From: Korobacter sp963758505
GTDB lineage: Bacteria; Acidobacteriota; Terriglobia; Terriglobales; Acidobacteriaceae
Direction of reading: 5' to 3'
DNA: 64,000 nt
Assembly (NCBI GenBank): GCA_963758505.1
Contig: CAVWVJ010000003.1
Span: 744,001 to 808,000 of the forward strand
Below the pieces are notes generated by a model. It worked only from the letters and a program-made list of their open reading frames with translations, was not told where the DNA came from and did not search any database. The position numbers were made by a program, and so were the translations under genes. Of the stretch, positions 52,716 through 60,089 are shown piece after piece; the first letter of the stretch is position 1; each line of letters opens with the position of its first letter.

Positions 52716-53132
52716 ATGTACGCGGTCATCCGCGCCGGGTCAAAGCAGTTCCGCGTCTCGCCCGGAGACGTCATTAAGGTCGATTCGGCTCCCAAGTCGG
52801 AGTCGGGCAAACTCGAAATCGCCGACGTGCTCGCCGTAAGCAACGGCCAGGGCAAATTTGGCAGCCCGGAAAATGCTACCGTCACCGCTGAAATCCTCGG
52901 CGAAGGCCGCGGCGACAAGATCCTCGTCTTCCACTACAAGCGCAAGAAGCAGTACAAAAAGCTCCAGGGCCATCGCCAGGGCTACACTGCGCTCAAGATT
53001 ACCGAGATCAACGTCGACGGCGAGAAGTTCACCGTCGAAGACGTGCCCGCCAAGCAAGCCAAGGCCAAGAAGCCCGCTCGCAAAGCGGCCGCCAAGAAAA
53101 CCGCCAAGCCGGAAGCGGAAGCGGCTCAGTAA
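52716..53132 (+). CDS. rplU: 50S ribosomal protein L21 with Lys/Ala-rich tail
   Basis: 138 aa from ATG 52716 with GGAGG five bases upstream. MYAVIRAGSKQFRVSPGDVI is the L21 start and GDKILVFHYKRKKQYKKLQG then HRQGYTALKITEI the rRNA-binding end (usual length about 103). A further 35 residues rich in Lys and Ala (AKKPARKAAAKKTAKPEAEA) extend the C-terminus; similar tails occur in RsfS and ObgE here. First gene of the L21-L27 unit, which is followed by obgE and nadD. Confidence 0.97.
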   Translation: MYAVIRAGSKQFRVSPGDVIKVDSAPKSESGKLEIADVLAVSNGQGKFGSPENATVTAEILGEGRGDKILVFHYKRKKQYKKLQGHRQGYTALKITEINVDGEKFTVEDVPAKQAKAKKPARKAAAKKTAKPEAEAAQ

Positions 53133-53178
53133 TTTCGCGCGGCCGCAACGCCGCCTATCTCAAGATTAGGAATTCGCA

Positions 53179-53445
53179 ATGGCACACAAAAAAGGTTTAG
53201 GAAGCTCCAGAAACGGCCGTGACTCCAACGCCCAGCGCCTCGGCGTGAAGGCCTTCGGCGGCCAGACGGTCACCGGCGGCACCATCATCGTCCGCCAGCG
53301 CGGCACCCGCATCAAGCCCGGCCTCAACGTCGGACGCGGCAAAGACGACACCCTCTTCGCCAAGATCGACGGCCAGATCGAGTTCAAGGACCGCGGCAAT
53401 CTCGGCAAGTTCGTCAGCATCGTCCCCGCCGCCGCTAAGGCATAA
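53179..53445 (+). CDS. rpmA: 50S ribosomal protein L27
   Basis: 88 aa. MAHKKGLGSSRNGRDSNAQR and LGVKAFGGQTVTGGTIIVRQ, RGTRIKPG are the L27 signature; the protein contacts the peptidyl transferase centre. The start (MAHKK) is the uncleaved form. It lies 46 bp after rplU. The bases before its ATG, TAGGAATTCGCA, are identical to those before the L31 gene at 59486, see findings. Confidence 0.98.
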   Translation: MAHKKGLGSSRNGRDSNAQRLGVKAFGGQTVTGGTIIVRQRGTRIKPGLNVGRGKDDTLFAKIDGQIEFKDRGNLGKFVSIVPAAAKA

Positions 53446-53520
53446 CCGCGCGACACGGTTTGTATCCGGGCACGACTTCACAAATTTGTAACAGCACGCA
53501 ACGCGACACGGTTTGTGCAC

Positions 53521-53603
53521 GGTTCGTATCAGGGCACGGTTCGTATCAGGGCACGGTTCGTATCAGGGCACGGTTCGTATCAGGGCACGACTTCAGTCGT
53601 GCC
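53521..53603. repeat. Four tandem copies of a 17-bp unit and a hairpin
   Basis: GGTTCGTATCAGGGCAC repeats exactly at 53521, 53538, 53555 and 53572, with a degenerate copy before 53521 (GGTTTGTGCAC). The last copy runs into GGCACGACT-TC-AGTCGTGCC (53584-53603), a 9-bp hairpin. AGGGGCTTTAGCCCCT follows at about 53622-53637. The region 53446-53702 holds these repeats and a terminator, with no ORF. They are probably mobile or slippage-prone elements between rpmA and obgE. Confidence 0.85.
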
Positions 53604-53653
53604 GATCGAGCTTTTCTAGGAAGGGGCTTTAGCCCCTGAGGTAAACGATCTCA

Positions 53654-53675
53654 GGGCCTCGCCTACGCGAGGCCC
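53654..53675 (+). terminator. Hairpin terminator ahead of obgE
   Basis: GGGCCTCGC (53654-53662), loop CTAC, GCGAGGCCC (53667-53675), then TTCGCTTTGCG. The U-tract is weak. It would end the L21-L27 transcript, leaving obgE with its own start signals (TACAAC/GATAAT near 53690). Confidence 0.6.
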
Positions 53676-53702
53676 TTCGCTTTGCGATAATAACTACAAC
53701 CC

Positions 53703-54806
53703 ATGTTCGTTGATGAAGCCAAAATTCGCGTCAAGGCCGGCAACGGCGGTAACGGCATCGTCGCCTTCCGCCGGGAAAAGTTCGTTCCCCGTGGAGGTCC
53801 CTGGGGCGGCGACGGCGGTCGCGGTGGCGACGTCATCATGGAGTCCAGCGAGCGCCACAACACCCTCGTCCACTTCCGCTTCAATCCCGAATACAAGGCC
53901 GAGCGCGGACGCCATGGAGAAGGCGCCAACAAAACCGGCCGTGAAGGCGTGGACGTCACCCTCAAGGTTCCTGTCGGAACCCTCGTGTACGACGACGAGA
54001 CTGGCGAGCTTCTGCACGACTTCTCCAGTCCCGACGAACGCATCATCATCGCCCGCGGTGGCCGCGGCGGCCGCGGCAATGCCCAGTTCGCCACGCCCGT
54101 TCACCAGGCGCCGCGCGAATCCGAAGATGGACGTCCCGGAGAAGAAAAATTTCTCCGCCTTGAACTCAAGTTGCTCGCCGACGTCGGCCTTGTCGGCTAT
54201 CCCAATGCCGGCAAAAGCACGCTGATTTCGAGAATCTCTTCGGCGCACCCGAAAATTGCCGATTACCCCTTCACTACATTGCAGCCCAACCTCGGCGTGG
54301 TCATCGTCGGCGAGATGCCGCACGAGCAGAGCTACGTCGTTGCCGACATTCCCGGTCTCATCGAGGGCGCCAGCCTTGGCGCTGGACTTGGCACGCAGTT
54401 CTTGCGCCACGTGGAACGCACCCGGCTCATTGCGCACCTGGTCGATGTCTCCGATGCCAGCGGACGTCCCGATCCCGTGGAGGACTACAAGGTCATCACC
54501 CGGGAACTCGCCAGCTTCGGCAGTGGCATCGAGAAGAAGCCCACCATCATCGTCGCCACCAAGATCGACGCAGCGAATCCCGAAAAGCTGAAAAAGCTGA
54601 AAGCGTATGCCGGCCGCAGCAAGAAGCCCTTCTTCGCCATCTCCTCCGTGACCGGCGAAGGCATCGAGCCCCTGAAGTGGGAGATGGCAAAGCGGGTCGA
54701 GAAACTGCGCGCCCAAGCCGCCGCAATCGCTGCCCAGGAACCGGAAGAACTCGAACCGCCCTCGGTGTCCAGGCGCCGCAAAACTACCCGGAAGATCGCG
54801 CGATGA
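53703..54806 (+). CDS. obgE: GTPase ObgE/CgtA
   Basis: 367 aa. The Gly-rich Obg fold comes first (VKAGNGGNGIVAFRREKFVP, GGPWGGDGGRGGDV) followed by the G domain: LVGYPNAGKSTLIS (G1), PFTTLQPNLG (switch I), DIPGLIEGAS (G3) and ATKIDAANP (G4, Thr-Lys-Ile-Asp, with Thr instead of the usual Asn). The C-terminus is short and basic (SRRRKTTRKIAR) instead of the usual Obg tail domain. ObgE helps 50S assembly and links it to ppGpp. Stop overlaps nadD start (ATGA). Confidence 0.97.
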   Translation: MFVDEAKIRVKAGNGGNGIVAFRREKFVPRGGPWGGDGGRGGDVIMESSERHNTLVHFRFNPEYKAERGRHGEGANKTGREGVDVTLKVPVGTLVYDDETGELLHDFSSPDERIIIARGGRGGRGNAQFATPVHQAPRESEDGRPGEEKFLRLELKLLADVGLVGYPNAGKSTLISRISSAHPKIADYPFTTLQPNLGVVIVGEMPHEQSYVVADIPGLIEGASLGAGLGTQFLRHVERTRLIAHLVDVSDASGRPDPVEDYKVITRELASFGSGIEKKPTIIVATKIDAANPEKLKKLKAYAGRSKKPFFAISSVTGEGIEPLKWEMAKRVEKLRAQAAAIAAQEPEELEPPSVSRRRKTTRKIAR

Positions 54807-55567
54807 ACGTCGCAATCTTCGGCGGGACCTTCGACCCCGTGCATCGCGGCCACTTGGCAGTCGCCCGCGCCGCCGCCGAGAAATTTGACCTGAAGCAGGT
54901 TCACTTCGTCCCGGCCTGCATCCCGCCGCACAAGCTCAAGCAGCCCATCACCGCCTTTGGCCACCGCTACACCATGCTGGCGCTTGCCACCGCGGGAGAC
55001 CATCGATTCATCCCCTCGCTCCTCGAATCCCCCGACGCTACCCAGCGGCAGGGAACGGAGGCCAGCTACTCCATCAATACCGTGCACCGCATGTGGCAGC
55101 GGCTCAAGAAAAACGATCGCCTCTTCTTCATCATCGGAATGGACGCCTTCGCCGACATTGCCAAGTGGCGCAAGCCGGCGGAATTGCTGCGGGCTTGTGA
55201 ATTCATCGTCGCCAACCGCCCCGGTTATTCTCTTGCCGATGTCGCTAAGGCGCTGCCCAAGGATCTCCGTCCACCGGCCGACGCCATTCGTCCTTTTCTC
55301 AAGAAGGAGGCACACGGCACCCTTGTGATCAAGGGAGCTACCATCCATTTGCTGGCCGATGTGCGCGAATCCGTCTCCTCCACCCGGATCCGCCAGGCGG
55401 TTGCGAAACGCGGCCATTCGCTGGACAATTTAGTCGGGGAGCCGGTAGCGGACTATATCCGCAAATTGCATCTATACAAGCCGGTCGAGGTGTCCCAGGC
55501 CAGTGGGGGCGCCAAGGACCGCAGAGGATTGCACGTCGTCGGGGGCCGCGATCACGCGAGTGACTGA
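54803..55567 (+). CDS. nadD: Nicotinate-nucleotide adenylyltransferase NadD
   Basis: 254 aa from ATG 54803, four bases overlapping the obgE stop. AIFGGTFDPVHRGHLAVARA holds the GGTFDPxHxGH nucleotide-binding motif, FIIGMDAFADIAKWRKPAEL is the family's GxDxxxxxxxW segment and SSTRIRQAVAKRG the ISSTxIR motif. Transfers AMP from ATP to nicotinate mononucleotide in NAD synthesis. The tail (SQASGGAKDRRGLHVVGG...) is longer than usual. Co-transcribed with obgE; rsfS follows after 76 bp. Confidence 0.95.
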   Translation: MNVAIFGGTFDPVHRGHLAVARAAAEKFDLKQVHFVPACIPPHKLKQPITAFGHRYTMLALATAGDHRFIPSLLESPDATQRQGTEASYSINTVHRMWQRLKKNDRLFFIIGMDAFADIAKWRKPAELLRACEFIVANRPGYSLADVAKALPKDLRPPADAIRPFLKKEAHGTLVIKGATIHLLADVRESVSSTRIRQAVAKRGHSLDNLVGEPVADYIRKLHLYKPVEVSQASGGAKDRRGLHVVGGRDHASD

Positions 55568-55643
55568 TAATTCGCCATCCCGAAGAACGGTAAGTCCTGC
55601 AATTTTAAAGTCTTAGAAGTGAATGTAAGCAGCTTCGAGGTTT

Positions 55644-56111
55644 ATGACTAGAAACGATAGTAGGAAGCCGGTGGCCCTCGCCGTCGCCGCCGCCCAGGCC
55701 AAAAAGGCCGAAAACATCACCATTCTGGAGCTCGATAAGAGCTCGAGTGGCTTCACCGACTACTTTGTTATTTGTAACGGTAGCAACCCCAGGCAGCTTC
55801 AAGCCATCTCCGATGAGGTAGACCAGAAGCTCTCCTCGATCGGGCAGGAGCCTGCGCACGTCGAGGGTTATAGCCAAGCCGAGTGGATCTTGCTGGACTA
55901 CGTCGATTTTGTCGTTCACATCTTTAGTGAGAACGCGCGTAGGTTCTACGACTTGGAGCGGCTGTGGAAGTCCGCCAAACATATAACTCTGGAAGATTTG
56001 AAGCGCCCAGCGGCGAAGAAAACGCCAGCCCGAAAAGCCGTCTCGCGTTCCGGGACCAAGGCGGCCGCGAAATCCCGGAAAAACACAAAGACCCGGCGTA
56101 CCCGCGCCTAG
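55644..56111 (+). CDS. rsfS: Ribosome silencing factor RsfS (YbeB/Iojap) with basic tail
   Basis: 155 aa. VAAAQAKKAENITILELDKS, GFTDYFVICNGSNPRQLQAI, SDEVDQKLSSIGQEPAHVEG and WILLDYVDFVVHIF are the Iojap core; it binds L14 and blocks subunit joining. After residue 118 comes a Lys/Arg/Ala tail (AAKKTPARKAVSRSG...KTRRTRA) absent from E. coli. Gene order nadD-rsfS-rlmH is widely kept. The start of the following AAA+ gene either overlaps this tail or lies just after it. Confidence 0.95.
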   Translation: MTRNDSRKPVALAVAAAQAKKAENITILELDKSSSGFTDYFVICNGSNPRQLQAISDEVDQKLSSIGQEPAHVEGYSQAEWILLDYVDFVVHIFSENARRFYDLERLWKSAKHITLEDLKRPAAKKTPARKAVSRSGTKAAAKSRKNTKTRRTRA

Positions 56112-56188
56112 TCACACCCACGGGTGCGGCCACGGCGCCCACTCCCGCACGAGAACGCGTTCACCCGGCCCTTGCCGGCTTCGTCGCC

Positions 56189-57076
56189 GTGGACCCGCTC
56201 TCCTGCACCCTGCTCGATCACATCGAAAGAGCCGCGCAAAGCACGGACGCACTTCTGCTGCGCGGCGAGAGCGGCGTCGGCAAAGGCCTGGTCGCTTCGG
56301 TCCTTCACTACCTCGGCCCTCATCCGGAAGAACCCCTGCTGCGCATTGACTGCGCGGGTGTCTCCCAGGAACTCCTGGCCCACGAGCTCTTTGGCTCCGC
56401 CGGCAAAGGCGACCCTGGTGTTTCTCCAAAGCCCGGTTATCTCGAACTCGCGGGCCGCGGCACGGTTGTTCTGGAAGAAGTGGCGGCCCTGTCCATGCCG
56501 CTGCAGGCCAAGCTGCTTCGCGTGATCGAGCGTGGAGAGTTCGAGCGCCCTGGGGATCCATCGGTCCGCTTCGATGGCCGTATCCTCGCCCTGACGCACG
56601 TGGATTTGCAGCGCGCGGTGGTGCGCCGTTCCTTCCGCGAAGATCTTTACTACCGGCTCAACGTGCACCCTCTTTCCATCGCGCCGCTGCGCGAGCGTCC
56701 CCGCGACATTCAGCCCTTGGCGGAGCATTTCCTCGCTCACCTGGTGCAGGTCCATCGCCGCCCGAAGCTCTCTTTCAGCGACGAGACTCTGCGTATCCTG
56801 TTGGCTTTCAGTTATCCCGGCAATGTTCGACAGTTGCGCAACATCGTGGAGTCCGCCGTTGTCAGCAGCACCGGGCCGGAGATCCAGGAAGATGATCTGC
56901 CCAGCTATGTTCGCCAAAGCAACGGACATCCCCTGGTGAGCCTGGAGGAATTAGAACGCAACCATATCGCTGACGTGTTGCTGGCTACCCAGGGACGCAA
57001 ATCGAAAGCAGCCCAGATCCTCGGAATCAGCCGCAAGACGCTCCTCGAAAAACGCAAACGCTACGGACTCGAATAG
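56189..57076 (+). CDS. NtrC-like AAA+ protein without the GAFTGA loop
   Basis: 295 aa from GTG 56189; the domain may begin slightly earlier, as an in-frame GTG at 55964 would overlap rsfS by 148 bp. Walker A GESGVGKGLVAS, then LAHELFGSAGKGDPGVSPKP where ELFG-x-x-x-GAFTGA is expected; Walker B region GTVVLEEVAAL has Glu for Asp. Later FREDLYYRLNVHPLSIAPLR and ERPRDIQPLAEHFL keep the Arg-finger region. It ends with a Fis-type HTH (IADVLLATQGRKSKAAQILG then ISRKTLLEKRKRYGLE). No receiver domain. It should bind DNA, but contact with sigma54 is doubtful. Confidence 0.85.
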   Translation: MDPLSCTLLDHIERAAQSTDALLLRGESGVGKGLVASVLHYLGPHPEEPLLRIDCAGVSQELLAHELFGSAGKGDPGVSPKPGYLELAGRGTVVLEEVAALSMPLQAKLLRVIERGEFERPGDPSVRFDGRILALTHVDLQRAVVRRSFREDLYYRLNVHPLSIAPLRERPRDIQPLAEHFLAHLVQVHRRPKLSFSDETLRILLAFSYPGNVRQLRNIVESAVVSSTGPEIQEDDLPSYVRQSNGHPLVSLEELERNHIADVLLATQGRKSKAAQILGISRKTLLEKRKRYGLE

Positions 57077-57141
57077 CCTGCGTTTATCCTCTTATCGATC
57101 CTCCGTGTCTCCATGGTGGGTGTGTTCTATCATGAAGCGCA

Positions 57142-57582
57142 ATGAAACTTCGCGTCGCGTGGATCGGCAAGACCAAAGAATCCGCGATTCAGACCCTCAG
57201 CGCTGAATACCTCAAGCGCCTTTCGCGCTACGTCGCCACTGAAGGTCTCGAACTTGGCACCGAAGAAGCACTCCTCAAACTGATCGAGCGACCCGGACGC
57301 ACCGCTCCCGTCCTCGTTCTCATGGACCAGCGCGGCAAGCAGGTTGACTCCGAAGAGCTTGCCAATTTTCTCGGATATCATCGCGACCAGGGCACGCAGG
57401 ACCTCATCTTCGCCATCGGCCCGCCCGACGGCTGGGAGCCGAGGACGCTCCGCTCCGCCACCCAGGTGCTCTCCATGGGAAAAATGACCCTTCCGCACGA
57501 ACTTGCTCGCGTCGTCCTGCTGGAACAGCTCTACCGCGGCTACACCATTCTCACCGGCCATCCCTACCACGGTGGACACTGA
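57142..57582 (+). CDS. rlmH: 23S rRNA (pseudouridine1915-N3)-methyltransferase RlmH
   Basis: 146 aa, the family length being about 155. Sequence marks: KLRVAWIGKTKESAIQTLSA, EYLKRLSRYV, LVLMDQRGKQVDSEELANFL, FAIGPPDGWEP (the trefoil-knot SAM-binding GG/GPPxG) and LPHELARVVLLEQLYRGYTI then GHPYHGGH, the invariant HPYHxxH end. SPOUT methyltransferase acting on the 70S ribosome. TATCAT eight bases before the ATG could be a -10 box. Its stop overlaps the following start by one base (TGATG). Confidence 0.96.
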   Translation: MKLRVAWIGKTKESAIQTLSAEYLKRLSRYVATEGLELGTEEALLKLIERPGRTAPVLVLMDQRGKQVDSEELANFLGYHRDQGTQDLIFAIGPPDGWEPRTLRSATQVLSMGKMTLPHELARVVLLEQLYRGYTILTGHPYHGGH

Positions 57583-58148
57583 TGCTCTCCCTCACGCGGC
57601 TATGGCGCCGCATCGGCCTGGAAGGTCTCGAGCACCTCACCCTGCAAGCCATGGAAGACAGTATTCGCGTTTATTCGGTGCTCTCCGTCGAACTCGATCT
57701 CGGCGGAATCACCTGCGAATACCACTTCGACCTCGATCGCCAGTGGCGCACCCAGACTTTCAAACTCGCTGTGAATCAGGCAGGAGAAGACCGCAAGCTG
57801 CGTATCGAGCGTACCAATGAAAAAGAATGGCAGGTGAACGGCGTCGATCGCCCCGACCTGCGTGACTGTCTTGATCTCGATCTCAACGTTTCGCCGTTCA
57901 CCAATACCCTGGCGATTCGCCGGCTCGCGCTCGCACCCGGCGAGGCCAAAGAGATGACCGCGGTTTACGTGAATCTCCCGCAACTCGAGGTCACCCCCGC
58001 CCGCCAGCGCTACCAGCGCCTCGATCCCTCCGACCCGCCGCGGCGCTTTCTTTACTCCGGTCTCGATACCGGCTTTACCGAAGAGATCACGGTTGACGAA
58101 TACGCGCTCGTCGAACGCTACCCACGCTTCGCCGAACGAATCTCCTAG
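57582..58148 (+). CDS. Putative glycolipid-binding protein (PF06475/DUF1089 type)
   Basis: 188 aa. LWRRIGLEGLEHLTLQAMED is the shared start, then GITCEYHFDLDRQWRTQTFK and ERTNEKEWQVNGVDRPDLRD, a W-rich beta barrel, FTNTLAIRRLALAPGEAKEM and QRYQRLDPSDPPRRFLYSGL. The family (putative glycolipid-binding) was named from a Pseudomonas structure; its role is not known. The start overlaps the rlmH stop by one base, so it is translationally coupled to that gene. Confidence 0.82.
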   Translation: MLSLTRLWRRIGLEGLEHLTLQAMEDSIRVYSVLSVELDLGGITCEYHFDLDRQWRTQTFKLAVNQAGEDRKLRIERTNEKEWQVNGVDRPDLRDCLDLDLNVSPFTNTLAIRRLALAPGEAKEMTAVYVNLPQLEVTPARQRYQRLDPSDPPRRFLYSGLDTGFTEEITVDEYALVERYPRFAERIS

Positions 58149-58158
58149 CCGGTCGTCA

Positions 58159-58905
58159 CTACACGCGAACGCCGCCGCCCGCCAGGACCGTCTCGCCCGT
58201 GATCCATCCGGAATCCTCGGAGGCCAGGAACAGAGCGACCTTGGCAATGTCTTCCGGCCGTCCTACCCGTCCCAACGGTGTCCTGGGAATGGAAGATTCG
58301 GTGAATGCCTCTTCGACTCCCGACGCCTGCACGCCTTCGGTGATCGTGAATCCCGGCGAAAGCGAGTTCACCCGGATCTTGCGCGCGCCCAGTTCCTGCG
58401 CCAGCACCCGCGAAATCACGTCCACCGCTCCTTTGGTCGCGCTGTACACCGCGCTTCCCGCCGGCGGCGTCTTGGCCACCACCGAACTGATGTTGATTAC
58501 CGACCCGCCATCCGGCATCAGCTGCACGATCTCCCGCGTGGTGTGCAGCAGGCCGAACACGTTGAGGTCGAAGATGCGCTGCATGTGTTCGCTGTCAATC
58601 GCTTCCAGCGGGCGGAAATCGTACACCCCGGCGTTATTCACCAGGATGTCCACTTTGCCAAACTGCTTCTTCGTGTCCGCCGCCAACTGCTTCGCATCCG
58701 CGGCTTTGGATAAGTCGGCGTGAATCGCAACTGCCTGCCCGCCTGCCTTCTGAATTTCGTTTACCACTTTGTCCGCCCCGGCTTTGCTCGACGCATAGTT
58801 CACCACTACGCTCGCGCCTTCTGCCGCCAGCGCCTTCGCAATCGCCGCGCCGATCCCCTTCGACGCCCCGGTAACCACCGCAACCTTGCCGCTTAGTTTT
58901 GCCAT
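58159..58905 (-). CDS. Short-chain dehydrogenase/reductase (classical SDR)
   Basis: 248 aa. TGASKGIGAAIAKALA is the cofactor loop (TGxxxGIG), NNAGVY the structural NNAG, SSVVAKTPPAGSAVYSATKG gives the catalytic Ser and YxxxK, and LSPGFTITEG the PG motif. The N-terminal pattern VVNYASSKAGADKV, with Ser/Lys after the Asn, suggests NADP. It resembles SDRs that reduce acyl or sugar ketones (FabG-like length). Regulated by the ArsR-family gene upstream on the same strand; a near-perfect operator lies in the gap. Confidence 0.93.
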   Translation of the reverse strand: MAKLSGKVAVVTGASKGIGAAIAKALAAEGASVVVNYASSKAGADKVVNEIQKAGGQAVAIHADLSKAADAKQLAADTKKQFGKVDILVNNAGVYDFRPLEAIDSEHMQRIFDLNVFGLLHTTREIVQLMPDGGSVINISSVVAKTPPAGSAVYSATKGAVDVISRVLAQELGARKIRVNSLSPGFTITEGVQASGVEEAFTESSIPRTPLGRVGRPEDIAKVALFLASEDSGWITGETVLAGGGVRV

Positions 58906-58920
58906 TCCGCTTCATCCTTT

Positions 58921-58948
58921 CGATAGTTTGACAATCATCAAACTGTCG
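58921..58948. promoter_or_regulatory. Operator-like inverted repeat upstream of the SDR gene
   Basis: CGATAGTTTGA (58921-58931) and TCAAACTGTCG (58938-58948) are mirror images apart from one pair, with a 6-bp spacer. It lies 16 bp before the SDR start and in the gap after the ArsR-family gene (stop 58991). Winged-helix repressors of this family bind such 9-12 bp inverted repeats. Confidence 0.75.
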
Positions 58949-58990
58949 AAGCATAGGATGTGCGGCTCCCTGCAAGGATGCAAAGAAGAT

Positions 58991-59263
58991 TTACCGCCCT
59001 ATTTTCTTGAGCTCTTTCAGATAGGCTTTCCACACGGGCCGGCGCAGCTGCAGGTACAGGAACTTCGACTCCCGCCGGATGTCCACCAGCCCCGCCGCCT
59101 CCAGCTCCTTCACGTGGTGCGACAAGGTAGCGGCGGAAATTGCCTGGCACTCGCGCAGCGACGAGCACGACAACTCGTCTTCCCCTGCAACCTGTTGCAG
59201 GATCTCGAAGCGTCGCGGGTCGGCCAGCGCCTTCGCAATCCGGGTGACTTGGCGTTTTTCCAT
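58991..59263 (-). CDS. ArsR-family winged-helix transcriptional regulator
   Basis: 90 aa from ATG at 59261-59263 (MEKRQVTRIAKAL); six more residues upstream are possible. IAKALADPRRFEILQQVAGE is the N-terminal helix pair, ELSCSSLRECQAISAATLSHHVKEL the recognition HTH (ATLSHHVKEL is typical), and LEAAGLVDIRRESKFLYLQL the wing. No Cys pair for metal sensing is seen in the helix-5 position, though a lone Cys (ELSCSSLREC) exists. It probably senses a ligand other than arsenic and controls the SDR gene 85 bp downstream. Confidence 0.88.
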   Translation of the reverse strand: MEKRQVTRIAKALADPRRFEILQQVAGEDELSCSSLRECQAISAATLSHHVKELEAAGLVDIRRESKFLYLQLRRPVWKAYLKELKKIGR

Positions 59264-59485
59264 GCCGCGATCATAGCGCAACGGCAGCCGTTGAATCGAA
59301 TGCCGCCACCCAGCATCGAACTATAAGCAGGATTGCCCGAATCCCGGCGATTCCGCTAAAATGAAGTGTTCACTCCACTCGGCGCACCCGCGCCGAGGAC
59401 CCCGGAGCACCCAGTCGAACCCGCGCCACCGCGATCGGGTTTTATGAGGAGCACGGCGAGCCGATCAGGCACCTAGGAATTCGCA

Positions 59486-59698
59486 ATGAAAGCAGCAACT
59501 CATCCCGCCTACGAAGAAATTCGCGTCCAATGCGCGTGCGGCAGCAGCTTCGCGACCCGCTCTACCCACAAGGGCGATATCCACGTGGAAATCTGCTCCG
59601 CCTGCCACCCGTTCTTTACCGGCAAGCAGAAGCTGGTGGACACCGCCGGCCGCGTCGAGCGCTTCCGCCGCAAATACGCCAAGGCAGAAAAGAAGTAA
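59486..59698 (+). CDS. rpmE: 50S ribosomal protein L31
   Basis: 70 aa. Zinc form with VQCACGSSFATRSTH (CxC) and VEICSACHPFFTGKQK (CxxC), so four Cys are kept (C+ type). VDTAGRVERFRRKYAKAE is the usual end. Upstream is the same TAGGAATTCGCA block as before L27. A terminator at 59711 follows directly. TAAAAT at about 59354-59359 may be its -10 box, giving a leader of about 120 nt. Confidence 0.96.
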   Translation: MKAATHPAYEEIRVQCACGSSFATRSTHKGDIHVEICSACHPFFTGKQKLVDTAGRVERFRRKYAKAEKK

Positions 59699-59710
59699 GC
59701 AAACCGACCC

Positions 59711-59736
59711 AAAGCCTCCGCCACGGCGGAGGCTTT
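59711..59736 (+). terminator. Terminator of rpmE
   Basis: AAAGCCTCCGCC (59711-59722), loop AC, GGCGGAGGCTTT (59725-59736), then CTCGTTT. A perfect 12-bp stem 12 bases after the L31 stop. Confidence 0.88.
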
Positions 59737-59747
59737 CTCGTTTAAAA

Positions 59748-60026
59748 CTAAGACTTTACGGGTTCTTCGGCGCGGTCGGGGCGGTAAATCCACCAACCCA
59801 GCAGCACGGCGAACAGCAGGTAAAACACCGCGTCCGCCAGCGAGGCCAAAAGCGCCCCCTTGTTGTACCAGGGCTGGCCCGCACTAATGGCGCTGTGTTG
59901 CACCATGCGCTGGACCCACATCAATACCGGGTTTTGGAGCACGCGGACTAACGCACCCACAAAGCTGTAAAGCAAGAGACCAAGCAGAACCGCGCCAATA
60001 TACCGGTCGCGTAACAAACGTCGCAT
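59748..60026 (-). CDS. Small membrane protein, unknown
   Basis: 92 aa. Two hydrophobic segments: YIGAVLLGLLLYSFVGALVRV (9-29) and ADAVFYLLFAVLLGWWIYRP (64-83), joined by a loop with WVQRMVQHSAISAGQPWYNK. The C-terminus is charged (DRAEEPVKS). No recognised family. Divergent from the Dus gene, with 63 bp between the two starts. Confidence 0.65.
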   Translation of the reverse strand: MRRLLRDRYIGAVLLGLLLYSFVGALVRVLQNPVLMWVQRMVQHSAISAGQPWYNKGALLASLADAVFYLLFAVLLGWWIYRPDRAEEPVKS

Positions 60027-60089
60027 CTATCCTCCAACTTACAAATCCGTTCGGATGAGCAAGAATTGCTTCTAGAATAACAAGGGACC

